Shown: positions 12,599 to 24,680 of the stretch, piece after piece | Layout: the number at the start of each line of letters is the position of its first letter | Numbering within the stretch: the first letter of the stretch is position 1 | NCBI GenBank assembly: GCA_033030425.1 | Contig: JAUFSD010000009.1 | Coordinates: 682,001-746,000, forward strand | Direction: 5' to 3' | DNA: 64,000 nt | DNA from: Verpa conica | Taxonomy: Eukaryota > Ascomycota > Pezizomycetes > Pezizales > Morchellaceae | The notes under the pieces: generated by a model | What the model saw: the letters and a program-made list of their open reading frames with translations, nothing else | Told to the model about the DNA's origin: nothing | The model's database searches: none | Program-made: the position numbers and the translations under genes

Positions 12599-12906
12599 GT
12601 TGTGATGGCCTATTTCAGATCTAAGGGTGGAAATTGGTATTTGGAGGGGGGTGGCTGGTTGTAATAAGAACGTTAGCAGTAATGCGATTGATTCTCTTTT
12701 ATTTACGTAGTTTGTAGTTGTGCTTAAATGAGAATAATTGATATCCGACTTGGGCTGCAGCATCTTGGCGCAGCTGCACTCGTGTCTTGGCACTTCAGCT
12801 CTTGATCGTTTGCTCATGCCTTGTCCAGCCTCGTGCATCCTGCCAACGACATCCTGCATTGATCAACACTACTTCCTCGACGCCCACCACCCACCCCGCG
12901 TTTGTC
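12599..12906. other. Spacer between SLY1 and PRP3
   Basis: SLY1 terminator and PRP3 promoter region on the same strand. CT- and CA-rich just upstream of the PRP3 start. No gene seen. Confidence 0.5.
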
Positions 12907-14696
12907 ATGGCCTCTACGGCTCAACCATCGCTGAAACGCCATTCTGAGGAACTACCTCCTGGAGCTAATAAAAAACCAAAAATGGGTCCCCCAGACCAGG
13001 AAAAGATCCAAAAGATGATGGCGGAAGCTCGGGCTCGAGCTGCCGCCGTCGCTGCAAAGATCGCCACAACAAAGAGCGTCGGTACTTCACAACAGCAGCA
13101 ACAAAATATTCCTCCACCACCTTCGTCCGCTGCCCAAACTGCCGCAGACCGTTTAGCGGCTATGAGGGCACGCGTGTCTGGTGCTGTCTCAAGGTCAGCT
13201 AGTATCGCCGCAAGCCTACCGAATCGGCCTCCAGCGACCCCTTCGTTCAATCACCGGAGGGAGGAGCAGGAAATGGATGATGGTCCAAAAGCGAGGGGTG
13301 GGTTGGACGTGGGGCTTCATCCTGCATTGCTAGGAGACGCGGGAGATACAGGTGTTCGAAAAGGGGGGAAGGGAGGGCTGGCACCTAAGTTCGCGACTAC
13401 AATGGCGAACCGACGTCCTGACGCTATTCAGCGAGGGAAGAACCGAGGGAAGAAGCAGCTCGATATATCGGGACCTTCACCAGACTTGACTGATCCGTCG
13501 AAGAATCCGTATTTTGATCCTAATTTGTCGTCGAAGGCGATTGCTCCTCGGAGATTAAATAAGACGCTGGTGTTTAATCAGAAGGGAAAGTACATTGAGC
13601 AGGCCAATGCTCTACGTCGGCAAGCAGCTTTGGAGACTATGAAGAAGAGGATTGCGGAGGCTGCGCGGAAGGTCGGGATTGATGAGGATATGCATGCTGA
13701 TAAGGCTTTTGCTGTGAGTACCTAATATTTCACATCATTTCCCCCGCTCAAAGACTGACATTCTTATCATCATAGCGCGAACCACCACCAGATATCGAAT
13801 GGTGGGACCAAGGTCTTACAACTGCTTCATCATATCTCTCTGTGACGCCTGAAACACTCCTCATAAATACTGCAGACTCAATAATTACATCCTACATTCA
13901 ACACCCAGTCCTCCTCGCTCCACCCCAAGACCACCTGGCACCAGCACCAAAGGCTATGCCCCTCACCAAGCGTGAACAAAAGAAGATCCGTCGTCAACGC
14001 CGCGCTGAAGCTCTCAAAGAGAAGCAGGCGAAAGTGCGTCTTGGACTGGAGCCCCCACCCCCCCCGAAGATCAAGAAGAGTAATCTCATGAGAGTCCTCG
14101 GAGATGAGGCTGTTAAAGATCCAACTGCCGTTGAGGCGAGAGTGAATAGGGAAATCCAAGAAAGATATGAAACGCACTTGAAGATGAACGAAGAACGTAA
14201 ACTCACTAAGGAACAACGTCACGAGAAGCTCCATGCCAACCAGGAGAAGGATCAGGCTATGGGAATACACTGCCTTGTCTTTCGTATTGAAACACTTGCA
14301 AATGGCCGCCATAGGTATAAGATTAATATCAATGCAGAGCAGCTTGCACTTACGGGTATCTGTATCCTAAACCCGAAATTTAACCTCATTATCGTTGAGG
14401 GTGGATCTTACTCAATCAGTAAATATAGGAAGCTGATGATCAACCGTATCGACTGGAAGGAATCACTTGCGCCTAAAGAAGGGACGGAGGAGGCAGAACA
14501 GGAGGAAATTGGAGACGTCGACATGGAGAAGAATATGTGCACGCTTGTTTGGGAGGGAGAACTGAAGCAGAAGGGATTTAAAAAATTTACGACGGAGCGA
14601 TGCCCGACAGATGCGTTGGCGAAGGAAAGGCTTGAGAGGGCAAAAATGGAGTTTATGTGGACCCAGGCTAAGAATGCGGTGACGAAGGAGAGCTAG
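12907..14696 (+). CDS. PRP3: U4/U6 snRNP-associated splicing factor Prp3
   Basis: Prp3 stabilises the U4/U6 duplex in the tri-snRNP. Two exons, 12907-13713 and 13776-14696, are joined in phase 0 (GTGAGT donor, CATAG acceptor) for 575 residues. The N-terminal 150 residues are low complexity, rich in A, Q and P. The PRP3 domain follows: NPYFDPNL, RRLNKTLVFNQKGKYIEQA, ARKVGIDEDM, PPPDIEWWDQ, HPVLLAPP, LTKREQKKIRRQRRAEA, KVRLGLEPPPPPKIKKSNLM and RVLGDEAVKDPTAVE. The C-terminal DUF1115-type domain has LTGICILNPKFNLIIVEGG and CTLVWEGELKQKGFKKF. Order matches human PRPF3. The start is the first Met after a run with no family similarity. Confidence 0.95.
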
Positions 14697-16479
14697 TGGG
14701 AAATGTATTGGTATTGGGGGCTAGATCATACTGTATTTTTAAAAGTCTATAAGAGTATGTTTAATTGTGAGTCATAAACTATCACTCGCCTCACATTCCT
14801 CTTAGTGATTTTGAATTATACCAGGAGCACTTGCTAGTTGATTTAGAGATGTAGATCACGATGTAGTACTTATTCAGAAATTCTCCAGCAGGTTTATAAC
14901 CAGCTTCAGCCCTAGGAAGATTGTTCCAAGGCTCAGTTGGGTAGTAATCAAAGAGAGCGAGCATAAAGCTTTTTGAAATTTAACCATAAAGAATTAGAGT
15001 ACTAATAAATGATGTTTATATTTAGTCGTAATTCACTGAACGAAACCACATATAGGAGATAGTTAGCTTGCAACAGTACTAAGAAACTATTTACTATACA
15101 TCACCTCTCGAGGAGTGGTACAATAGTAGCGGGGAGATGATTAGAGAATTTCTACATGTCTTAGCTATTTCTCCTTGAACTATATCTTAGGACTAGGTTT
15201 TTCAATATAATAATCTCTCAAAATTTTAGTATTGCGAGTACTTCTATATTATTTACGTTGTGATTACAGGGTTATGAGGAAATTTATCGCAGCCGTTCAC
15301 TCTACTAACAGGTTACAGGTATATGTATATATCATTAGATGTTAAAGTTATAATACGAGATAATTAATTAGCTGATATCCTGGTAAGTACTCCAAAACAT
15401 AGATATATTTACTTGTTTGGCCATTCTAGTAGACCTCGAGAGACACTCATGATGTCTCACTGGAGCGGCTCTTGCCCTCATGGTATACTTGGGAAGTCTC
15501 CCCTAGCAGGTGTTTTTTATTTAGATTCTGATTAAATAGCAATCTATATTCTTGTAAGGGATAATTTAGCTATAGCAGAGATTATCCACGTCTCGTCTTG
15601 TACCTATACAATAGCGGTTAGACTGTGACCGATAACCTAACAGCCCTCTAGTTTAGACGCTGTTTGTGACTTTAGGGTGTAAGTGGGTGTAACCCTGGGG
15701 CGCTATATCCTTCACTACATATATTGATCAACACAACAAATTAACCAAGTAAGACCCAAAATTGCGACCGTTACCAAGTTTCAAACAAGTATGAAATCAA
15801 TTAGATATCTAAGGTTTTCCCTACAACTCTATATGAGTTTAAAATGCAAGAATTCTTAGGGAGGGCGCTGAAAAGAGTTTTATGGAGGCTGGAGAACTCT
15901 GCTTCAAGAACATTGAGACTATAGGGTGGGCTTTGATGTCGCTATTTCTAGTAATGTATATATTAAGGGACAAGAATAACAGCCCACCCATGACAGCAAT
16001 ACCCCAATTTCAACATCAGCTAGGCACTACAACAAGGATTTATAAGAATAGAAAAATAAATAGTAGAAGGGACGGAGTATTAATTTATATAGGCTTTGTT
16101 AGGTGAATGAAGCAAATTTCTATAAAGCGAAAGAAAGTATGGGAAGAAATATAGGCGGGTACGACTCCCAGAATGTAGCACGATAATGATTTTTTACAAT
16201 ACCATATGGAGAAGATTCTAGTTTTGTAAATCTAAGTGAATATCTAGGCTCGCACAACTTTGAGAATAGTAAGAACTGTGAACGTAGTTTAAGCTAGAGT
16301 GATGTTATCATTGGCCCTCATCAGCGAGATCAGATTAGATAAGATCTCCACCATTCAACCAGGGGCTCATTCCAGGCTAGCGTCACAGGCCAACCTCACC
16401 TCATCCCATCAACAGATCCTGCCCACCTCACTCACTCACAGCTCCAGACACCACAAACAAAGACAAAACCACCAACACC
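14697..16479. other. Long AT-rich gap, probable decayed transposon DNA
   Basis: 1.8 kb with no supported gene. Stops are dense in all frames and the composition is strongly AT-rich, unlike the flanking genes. The 74-codon frame at 15882-16106 has no resemblance to a known family. The last 180 bp (16300-16479), CA- and TC-rich, is likely the SYF2 promoter. Confidence 0.45.
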
Positions 16480-17519
16480 ATGCCCAAGAGAAAAGCCCCC
16501 TCAAGTACAAGGTCCACCGATGATCAAGAGATTAGACCCTCCAAGGTCAACCAAGTGCAATCAGCCGCCGATATCGAGCATGAAGACACATCTATGAAGC
16601 AAGACGAGGACAGCTCCCCCCCTACCGAATCTGCCGCGCAAAAGGCAAAGGAACGAATGGAACGCTGGAAAGCGCTTCAAGGTCGAGCCGTACGTACCAG
16701 AACTCCCCCACGCCACCCACCTCAGATCGCAGCTAACAGCGCTCGGATTTAGAAAAAATCAGCAGAGGTGAACCGAAAGGAGGTCTATGCAGAGCGACGA
16801 CGGCAGGCAGTTGACCCATCAGAGACATCGCGCTTGAATAGGAGACGAGCAGAGGCAGAGTTCAAGCTCGCGAAAGCGGACGCGGAGGATGAGGGGGAGG
16901 ATTTTGAAAGGAAGCGCGCGTGGGATTGGACGGTTGAAGAGAGTGAGCGATGGGATCGTCGGGTTGAGAAGAAGAAGAAGCATGTTGAAGACGTAGCATT
17001 CCAAGGTTCGTACCCCCTTCCTTCTCATACATCTCCCTAAGGCGCTGACTCGTGAATAGACTACACACAAACCGCTCGCAAAATTTACAAGAAGCAAATC
17101 CGCGAGCTCAAGCCTGACCTCGACACATACGCCGCCGATAAAGCAAAACTTGTTCGGGATGGAACAATCGTGGAGACCGAAGACGGCGAACTCATCGCAA
17201 TTGACCGCGATGGAGAGTTTTACGCCAACGCAGACTCACTCGGGTTTGTCGAAAATAAACCTAGCAAACAAGCTGTTGACCGGCTTGTTGGTGATTTGCG
17301 GAAGGCCGAAGATGCGCGTATGGCTAGACGTAAGGGTGGTGATGAGGAGGATGTTACGTATATAAATGACAAGAATAAGCAGTTCAACCAAAAGTTGGCG
17401 AGGTATTACAACAAGGTTAGTCTTCATTCCTTTCCATTTAGACTTTGTATCTGAATACTGACGGAATATAGTATACTGGGGAAATCAGGGACAGCTTCGA
17501 GAGAGGAACTATGGTTTAA
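16480..17519 (+). CDS. SYF2: Pre-mRNA-splicing factor Syf2
   Basis: Syf2 is a NineTeen-complex (Prp19-associated) protein that stays on the activated spliceosome. Four exons, 16480-16689, 16753-17005, 17060-17415 and 17472-17519, sum to 867 nt (288 residues) with phases consistent. The basic, acidic N-terminus (MPKRKAPSS...) leads to KERMERWKALQGRA, NRKEVYAERRRQAVDPSE, RKRAWDWTVEESERWD, DYTQTARKIYKKQIRELKPD, FGM-like acidic spacer, DKNKQFNQKLARYYNKYTGE and IRDSFERGTMV, the conserved Syf2 ending. The last coding exon is only 48 nt. It is the second splicing factor in this stretch, after PRP3. Confidence 0.94.
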
Positions 17520-18048
17520 GAATGTGGTGGGGTTCGAAGGGGATAGAATGGTTACAGGATTACGGAATTTCTATATATGTTTTTTGTTGCATTGAGGTGC
17601 GGCGTAATGGAAGTGTTGAACATCACGGACGACGACAGGGGTTTTCTTTTTATGAAGGTTTTTTTGTATACTACTGCATTATCATTGATACCAGAAAAGT
17701 TTACCGACTGAGCGATGACACTAATAGATATATCTTCTCTTGACTCGGAACCGCACCAACTAATAATAAAGTGTCTAGGGACCAAAAACCAAATAAAAAG
17801 CTATTGGGTATGGTAGCTATTGTCGATAAATATCATCACGCCACTCACTGGTCACTTTTAAAAAACTCTAGAATCACTTGTTCAGCATACTTTTTTTTCA
17901 CTTCTATCGTGATTGCGGAACCCAGTTCACATGACAGCCCATAATGTAAAAACAAAAAGTTACTCCCCAGGAAAACCCATTTTGACAAAAAAAGACTGAG
18001 ATATCATGTAAACCAGCCTAACGCTACCCAGACCAGAAGACAAGCAGT
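17520..18048. other. Spacer between convergent SYF2 and RPL1
   Basis: Contains the 3' flanks of both genes. AT-rich with T and A tracts that suit polyadenylation signals. No gene. Confidence 0.55.
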
Positions 18049-18929
18049 TTAGTAAAGGCGCTTAGGAGGAGACATGGAGGCTTTCTATTATCACAAAAGA
18101 CGAGTCATTAGCACACTGCCTACTAACAAAAAAACAAGGCCACAGGAAGGATATGCATACGATGGTCAAGCTCCCAACATTCTGCCATCCCTTCTTCAAC
18201 AGAGAGACAAGGTAGTTGATAGCCAACATAATGTTACCAATCAAATGGTCCTCAGTCATACCAACGTTTCCAACAGCAACACCCAAGCAAAGAACCTTCT
18301 TAAGCTGGAACTTGATGGTGCTCTTAACATCGACAACCTTTGTTGCAAGGTCCTCGGCGTGGGAGACCGGGGTAGGGAACTTTCCAGCCTTGGAGAGACC
18401 AGGTCCGAGGAGACGGGGAATCTGTTTAATGAGTTGCTCGGACGCGATGAATGCGTCGTACTTGCGAGCGAGCTTCTTGATGAGCTTCTTGTTCTTGTTG
18501 AGCTTCTTCAAGTCATCGACAGACATGGACTCGAAGGAGTGGTGCTTAGCACGATCGATGTCGTGCTGGTCACCAAGAATACTGAAGAGCTGTTAGTTTG
18601 CGCTATTTTTATCTTCCTGCGATATTGTATATTGTGCTAGGGCGTGGACGGTGTATACCAGATGGACATGTTAGGCCTAGGAACTTGGGGGAGCTTAACG
18701 GTTCCAGAGAAACGCTTGTCACGCTGGGGATCGTAGTTCTTGAGGCCGATCTGAAGCTCGACAGTCTCGAGGAAGTTACGCTTCTTCTCATTGTTGGAGT
18801 ATTCCAACAACTCCTTGACGTTACCACGGACTCCGGCTATAATTCGAGAAAAAGATCGTCAGTAACCTGATTACACTCAATTCAACCCTAGAATTTAAGT
18901 GACGACATACCGACTGTAATTTTCGACAT
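18049..18929 (-). CDS. RPL1: 60S ribosomal protein uL1 (L10a/Rpl1)
   Basis: uL1 forms the mobile L1 stalk that guides deacylated tRNA out of the E site. Exons are 18911-18929 (19 nt), 18659-18836, 18161-18581 and 18049-18084. The total is 654 nt and 217 residues, exactly the usual size. Recognisable blocks are [103 protein letters not shown] and VGMTEDHL. The last exon gives [11 protein letters not shown], ending in the conserved RLY-like tail. The very short first exon ending after ACAGTCG is common in fungal ribosomal protein genes. Confidence 0.96.
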
Positions 18930-19396
18930 CTTTAGTCAGTCTTCCAAGCGAATAATACGTTTGGTGAGGAATTTGCGTGGTTGTTGTTGAGGTTTGGTAA
19001 GACAGAATTAGATCTGTGGCGATATGGAGGGGGAGGGTTTGTGGGAGAGGTGAAGTCTTGGCACCTTGGCGAGTGTGTGCCGAAGTTGACAGTCACGCTG
19101 AGTAAGACGGCCGGGTAACTGCATCATGGGTTATCACCAGTGCAACTTGTGCTTCGAGTGATTTTCTGTGTGAAAAGAGTGAACAGTTGTTTGGTTTATT
19201 ACACATATACATGGTTTCTTCCCTAGCTAGTTTGAGTGTTCTGTTTTTACCGCTGCTCTTCGAGTAGCAAAATACGGGGTGGATGGAAGAAATATACAAA
19301 TATGAACAATGCCCACCAGTACATCAGTACCGCTCTAGATAATGATACAGAACCCACTCATATCCCTGCAGTTAACTAAAATCACTTATAAAGTCT
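18930..19396. other. RPL1 promoter and spacer to mS26 3' end
   Basis: About 470 bp. The first 150 bp upstream of RPL1 should contain the ribosomal-protein promoter. The remainder is 3' flank of the next gene on the same strand. No other feature seen. Confidence 0.5.
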
Positions 19397-20362
19397 TTAA
19401 GAGAAATCTCTGCTGATACGCATATCACCCTCCATATCCCTCGGAAATGCGTTACTATCCCTCACCCCCTTCTTCTCTGGTCCCAACTTCGCCCCTGTCA
19501 ACTGACCTGCAATCTCCATTATCTTCGGATCCCGCGAGAACCTGCTCTGACTATTTGCTACCTGGAGCAGCATATCTTCGACTGTCTGCGGCAAACCCTT
19601 ATATAAGTGGTCTCTTAACGTAAACACCTTCTCAATCGCTTCATCCAACTGCTTTTCTGTTAAAATAAAATCCTTTGCGTTCAAGTACAACTCATGGAAG
19701 TTTTCGATCCTCGCAGCAGCTTTCTGTGCCTCTTTCGCTTCCCGAATCGCCCGTTTCTCCTTCAATCTCTCCGGAGTGATCCGCAGCATATTGGATCCAT
19801 CATCATGGCGCAGAGTTGACAGTACTGATGGTAACGTTAATCTAACATCCTCTCTCTGCTTCGCCTGTAAGCGTGCTTCACGCTCCTCTGACCGTTTCCT
19901 AAGCACCTCTGCACGACGGGCTTGCTGATCCTTTTGACGTTTCTGTAGCTCAGCGAGACCTTCACGGAGGTTACGACGACGGGTCTCGGCAAGTCTGCCT
20001 TTCCATTTGATGTATTCTGCAGTTTCTTCATTGATACCCGTGATTGGTTCCCGGGGCTCTTGAGAGGGCTCAAGTGTTGCGGCAGCAGCGTCGAGGTTCT
20101 GGGGGACGGATCTTGGGTGTGGGAGTTTTCCCTTTTGGCGGGGTATTGGGAAGGAGCGGATTTGTGGGGGGCGAGGAATCTCAATGTATGAGGGAGATTC
20201 AGGGGATACGCGGGCTACTTTTGGGGCAGTCGAGTAGGGTTCTGTAGGCGGTGGACGAGGGATATCTTTGGACTCGGAGGATATATTGAATGCCCGCGGG
20301 GTGGTGGAGTAGGTCCGGCGGTTGGTGCAAGAAATTGCACGTCTGAGAGGGGTAAGAGACAT
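19397..20362 (-). CDS. Probable mitochondrial small-subunit ribosomal protein mS26 (Pet123-like)
   Basis: A single-exon frame of 321 residues from Met at 20362. The start MSLTPLRRAISCTNRRTYST is basic, hydroxylated and free of acids, a typical mitochondrial presequence. A proline-rich linker follows (IPRPPPTEP, IPRPPQIRSFPIPRQ). The central helix is very basic (KGRLAETRRRNLREGLAELQ, EVLRKRSEEREARLQAKQRE). The C-terminal block ENFHELYLNAKDFILTEKQL resembles the conserved end of fungal mS26/Pet123 proteins. I am sure of mitochondrial import and a coiled basic protein, less so of the exact family. An open extension upstream to 20476 lacks presequence character. It is divergent from ATP7, another mitochondrial gene. 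Confidence 0.6.
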   Translation of the reverse strand: MSLTPLRRAISCTNRRTYSTTPRAFNISSESKDIPRPPPTEPYSTAPKVARVSPESPSYIEIPRPPQIRSFPIPRQKGKLPHPRSVPQNLDAAAATLEPSQEPREPITGINEETAEYIKWKGRLAETRRRNLREGLAELQKRQKDQQARRAEVLRKRSEEREARLQAKQREDVRLTLPSVLSTLRHDDGSNMLRITPERLKEKRAIREAKEAQKAAARIENFHELYLNAKDFILTEKQLDEAIEKVFTLRDHLYKGLPQTVEDMLLQVANSQSRFSRDPKIMEIAGQLTGAKLGPEKKGVRDSNAFPRDMEGDMRISRDFS

Positions 20363-20644
20363 GATCCTGTGTAATGGAGGGGTAACCTTCTTGGTAACTA
20401 ATCGAAATCTGTGAATTGATATTGTAGTTAAAATGCGAGCACAAGACGTTGAAATATCGATGTCTAAAACCACCAAGTCTTGGCATCCGCTGACTAAGTT
20501 GGTTGCCGCTTTTCGTTTCGTCCCGGGTCGTTTTCAGACCTCCATCATCATCGTCCCGAAAGCCGGTAAAACAGTTCTTTCCACATCACCGCCCGGATTC
20601 CCGCTTCCCCGTCATCAATTCATCTCCTCTCATAGTCGCCCATT
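20363..20644. promoter_or_regulatory. Bidirectional promoter of mS26-like gene and ATP7
   Basis: Two genes for mitochondrial proteins start 282 bp apart on opposite strands, with no other gene between. TC-rich tracts precede the ATP7 start. Shared regulation is inferred from the layout only. Confidence 0.5.
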
Positions 20645-21563
20645 ATGTCTGCCCCTGCAGTAAGTCTATCTCTCGGAATACTTCAATCTCTAATTACTAA
20701 TCTCAATGTCTAACACATTCCACCCCGCATAGAGAAGTGCTGCCCTTAGGATCGAATGGGCCAAAATCACAACCTCCCTCGGTCTCAAGGGTCAGACCAT
20801 CGCATCCCTCCAAGCCTTCAAGAAGCGCAACGAGGACGCTCGCCGCAAAGTTGTCGTGCTTGAAGCCCTGCCTAAGGAGATCGATTTCTCTCACTACCGC
20901 GCCGTCCTTAAGAACCAATCCGTTGTTGATGAGATTGAGAGGTCTTTCAGGTCCTTTAAGCCTGCCACTATCGATGTTGCCCAGCAACTGAAGACTATTG
21001 AGGCTTTCGAGGCACAGGCTATTGAGAATGCTCAGGCCACTAAGGGAAAGGTTGATGCGGAGCTTGCAGACCTGGAAAAGACCTTGAAGAATATTGAGGA
21101 GGCTAGGCCATTTGAGGAGTTGACAGTGGTGTGTATTTCTCTGGCACGGTGTATGAGGAGAGGAGGGTGCTGGTTATGGAAGGGTTGGGGGTGGGGAGCG
21201 AGAAGAGACAAGATCTTCAATTTTGAGGAGCCATATGCACCCATATATGGTCCCATTCTTTCTTTCAGCTCCCACACCCATATATATAAATACCCTATAA
21301 CTACTCCTCCACCCCGTTCCTCGCATATTTTAGGGCGACATAGCTGACCACAACTTTCAATAGGACGATATCGCCAAAGCCCGCCCCGACATCGATGCCC
21401 GCACCGAACAAATGGTTTCAAAGGGCCGATGGATGGTACCTGGATACAGGGTACGGATTCTCTTTCCACTTATTACTACCACCACCGATTTTTTGCAATT
21501 TCCCTGGCTTGTGATTATTGACAATCGTCGTAGGAGAAATTCGGAGATCTCGCTCTCATGTAA
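20645..21563 (+). CDS. ATP7: ATP synthase subunit d, mitochondrial
   Basis: Subunit d is part of the peripheral stalk of F1Fo ATP synthase. Exons: 20645-20659 (15 nt), 20733-21128, 21364-21450 and 21534-21563. Total is 528 nt and 175 residues, one longer than yeast Atp7. Blocks are [91 protein letters not shown] and the terminal ALM. The 15-nt first exon encodes MSAPA. The second intron, 235 bp, is far longer than the other introns here (50-90 bp). Confidence 0.96.
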
Positions 21564-22065
21564 ACAACACAACCTCCGATCTCAAAAAAACCCCAAAATT
21601 ATTTGTAGAGCCGTATATCGTAGTTTGTTGATAGGATGGATAGGTGGGATTTTATTAGAATTGAAAGTCGTGCATCTGCATTGATAACAATGTGATCCAT
21701 CATCGATAGCAATGTTCATTTAGGCCCCTTCATTGGGACATCCTCAAAGAAGAACATTGGATAGCAAGAAGTCACATTCCAGCTGTGAAGAATAACATAT
21801 CATGAATGGGGAGTTCCTCATGTCGTTGTCGAGAATGCCAAGCCACATGCACCACTGCCAAGCCCTATGATGGCGCACATGCCTCTCCCGCATAGCCAAA
21901 AGCAAACATGTAAACATGCAGTCTTCACAGAAGATCCCCCCCCCAAACATTCCAACAACAACAAACATTCACTCTCATAGAACTTCCACATATACCCCTT
22001 TAATTTCCCCCATTGCCCCCTCATTGCCCCCCATAAACATCTTCATCTCAGCATCACAATTCCAA
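21564..22065. other. Spacer between ATP7 and Rsm1-like gene
   Basis: ATP7 3' flank, then the promoter of the next gene with C-rich stretches (21943-22035). The open frame extends upstream of 22066 to 21916 without family similarity, so I treat it as 5' UTR. Confidence 0.5.
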
Positions 22066-23461
22066 ATGCTCTACTCAACGAAGCGAAAGCTCCACAACCT
22101 CATCAACGGTACCCTTACATCTACACCCCCCGCCACACCGGTAGAACCACCCACCACCCCCCCTCCGTCTGCCGCAGCTCTCAATGATGCACACAAGAAA
22201 CGGAAGCTGGGACAGCTATCGAGCCGTTCCCGCCCTAGCATCCGCGCTGTGAGCCCGGCAGGATCCGTCAAGAGTACTGTGTCGGCAAGTTCTGCGCTTG
22301 TCGGGTCTCCGCTCAAGGCGGCACAAACACATACGAATATCGGAGAGCCATTGCAGACACCTGCATATGCGCCGTGGGACCGAGCGGCGTTCCTAGACCG
22401 ATTGAGAAGCTACAGTGTAGATAAGTGGAGTGCTAAACCGGCTCTTGTGAATGAGGTTGCTTGGGCAAAGAGGGGATGGGTTTGTACAGAGAAGAATAGG
22501 GTGAGGTGTACCGTCTGTAGGAAGGAGGTGGTGGTAAAGGTGGAGGTTGACGAGGAGGTGGACGTAGAGACTGGTGAGTTACATTGCGTAGTGAATTGTA
22601 GTATAGAATTCTCTAACGGAGTGCATAATAGCCAAAGCGATCATCCAACGCTATGAGTCCATGATAGTCACTGAGCATGAGGACTCGTGTCTCTGGAAAA
22701 AGAGAGGGTGTGATGAGACAATCTATCGTCTTCAACTTGCCAACCCAACTGTTTCTCGCCCGGCATTCACAGAACGGTATACCTCGCTTCTCAAGATCCG
22801 AGGCGAGATTCCACCATCGTTGTCGCACCCGGAACTTGATCTTTGTTCGATCCAGCACTCGTCTGAAGCTACTGATGATAGTCCGATCTTCGAGGCGGCT
22901 GTTATACTAGCCTTATTCGGCTGGCAGAATGAAGACCCGGGGATCCCGAGTCTTGTTACATGTTCTGCGTGTTTTAGAAGATTGGGACTGTGGCTATTTA
23001 GGCGCAAGGTTAAACTCGAAGATGCCATGGACGCTGATGAAATGGACGATGGAGAGGAAGCAAGTGTGAGCAGGCTGGATGTGATCGGGGAGCATCGTGA
23101 GGTATGTTTATTCTATACTTGTTTATTTGGTTATCTAATTTTTTAATAGTACTGTCCCTGGATCAACTCTACTTCCCAAGGCAAGGAACCCGGCTGGAAA
23201 ACTCTCCATAATGTCCTCCAACAAACCCCCAAACCCGCCTCAAGTGCACTAAGTACTTATAGCACGACTGCAAGCTCTCCACCACAAGAGAGATCTGCAA
23301 CGCCGGCGGAGAGAGATGCAGAAGAGGATAGTAAGTTGAAGAAGCTACAGAGGTTGAAGACGCTGTATTTTGGGAAGAGCAAGAAGAAGCCAAAGACTAA
23401 GGATATGTTTGTTGGGAAGGAGAAGGAGGATTTGGGGAGGGATATTGAGAAATCAACGTGA
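22066..23461 (+). CDS. C3HC zinc-finger / Rsm1-domain protein (NIPA/Rsm1-like)
   Basis: Fission yeast Rsm1 takes part in mRNA export and human ZC3HC1/NIPA is a nuclear-basket protein; both carry a C3HC finger and an Rsm1 domain. Three exons, 22066-22573, 22632-23101 and 23150-23461, give 429 residues. The proline- and serine-rich N-terminus (about 100 residues) is followed by YAPWDRAAFLDRLRSY, WSAKPALVNEVAWAKRGWVC and VRCTVCRKEVV. Then RYESMIVTEHEDSCLWKKRG completes the C3HC ligands (Cys, Cys, His, Cys). The second half has TCSACFRRLGLWLFR and EYCPWIN, a second BIR-like finger. The C-terminus is lysine-rich (KKLQRLKTLYFGKSKKK). Confidence 0.85.
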
Positions 23462-23936
23462 AGGGGTGGATAAGCCGCTGGGTTTAATGTTTAATCTGCG
23501 TGGGGACGAGGAGGTTCGATTGTCATGACTTTTATTCTTTATTTCGGTTTTCTTTTCCGGTTCGAAAAATGGATGGCGTTGGTGTTGGTATTGCATAGTT
23601 CACTGGTAGGAGGTGAATTTCTCTGCAAAGCTTGAACGAATTTTTTTATTTTCGATTTACGACAGTGTTTTTTTTTACCTAAGGGGACGACTTATTTTCT
23701 AGGATGATGGATGTATCCTTTATTCATTTTTTCTCTATCATATCCACATCATGTATTTCTTTTTCCAAAGCCCTGTGGGTGTGAAATATACGTTGCGATA
23801 CAATCTGCTTCTTGATATCCATTTTTCTCCACCAAACACAGCTCTTTCCGCAATCAAGCATCCCATTTTATTCCCCTCGCACGCATTCTAGGTATGTAGA
23901 GAAAGAAATGAAATAATTTCATGATGTCAAGAGAAT
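23462..23936. other. Spacer between convergent Rsm1-like and ARPC4 genes
   Basis: T-rich sequence with several runs of T; 3' ends of both genes. No gene seen. Confidence 0.55.
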
Positions 23937-24680
23937 TTAGTCGAACTGTAATACACTTGTTAGTACCGGAAGTAAAGAAGTAGACTGGAGGGGCATACAG
24001 GAGTCAAGAAAGCCTCGGCAACGAAACGGGCTCTGGCATTGAGGAAGAGTTTCATCTCGGAGATCTCTTTATCAACTTCTTCCATGAAATGAATGATGAA
24101 GTCCACGAGTTTGTGCTTCAGCATAGCTTCCGTATGGAAGTTGGTGATTAGGAAGGAGATATCATAACCCTATTCCGGTGAACTGTTTAGTGGTGTTTCT
24201 ATCCCCATAAGTGCGGGGGAGGCCCCCTCCTTCCTCATTTACGTCCGCACCACTCCCCCACTCCCCCGACGTCCAATTAAAAATAAAAACCTACCTTAAC
24301 TGGCTTCCTCCTCAAGATAAAAAAGTTCTCCGCCCTCTGTGTCAGAAACCTCGTAAACTTGTGCACAAGAATATGCTCAATCTCATCCGCTTGCTTAATC
24401 TTAATGCTGACACGAATTGAATTTACACTCGGCTCGATCAAGACCCTTTCATTCTCATTACGGGAGACCGTAAGCGGATTCAACAACACCTCCGGCGTTT
24501 TGCCGGACTCAACCTCGGGCACGTTATGGCGTTCGGCCGTCTGTGAGGCGAAGTTGGATAGTGTGATTGCCGCGGTTAGTGAGGACCGCACGCATTTTAG
24601 GTATGGCCGTAACGATTGGGACTGTGGAGTTGTTAGTTTGGGTGTATTCGGAGATGGACATGAGGGAAGAAGCCTACCAT
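23937..24680 (-). CDS. ARC19: Arp2/3 complex subunit 4 (p20)
   Basis: ARPC4 is a core scaffold of the Arp2/3 actin nucleator. Four exons: 24678-24680 (only the ATG), 24295-24621, 23999-24169 and 23937-23945. The total is 510 nt and 169 residues, the family size. The protein starts [20 protein letters not shown] and continues [97 protein letters not shown] and [19 protein letters not shown]. The start exon was placed because a GTAGGC donor directly follows the ATG and CACAG precedes TCCCAATCG, restoring the universal MSQSLRPYL. The last exon holds only TTC GAC TAA. Confidence 0.94.

Noticed and set aside
18074..18870. Plus-strand open frames opposite RPL1
   Set aside because: Antisense shadows of a strongly conserved ribosomal protein gene.
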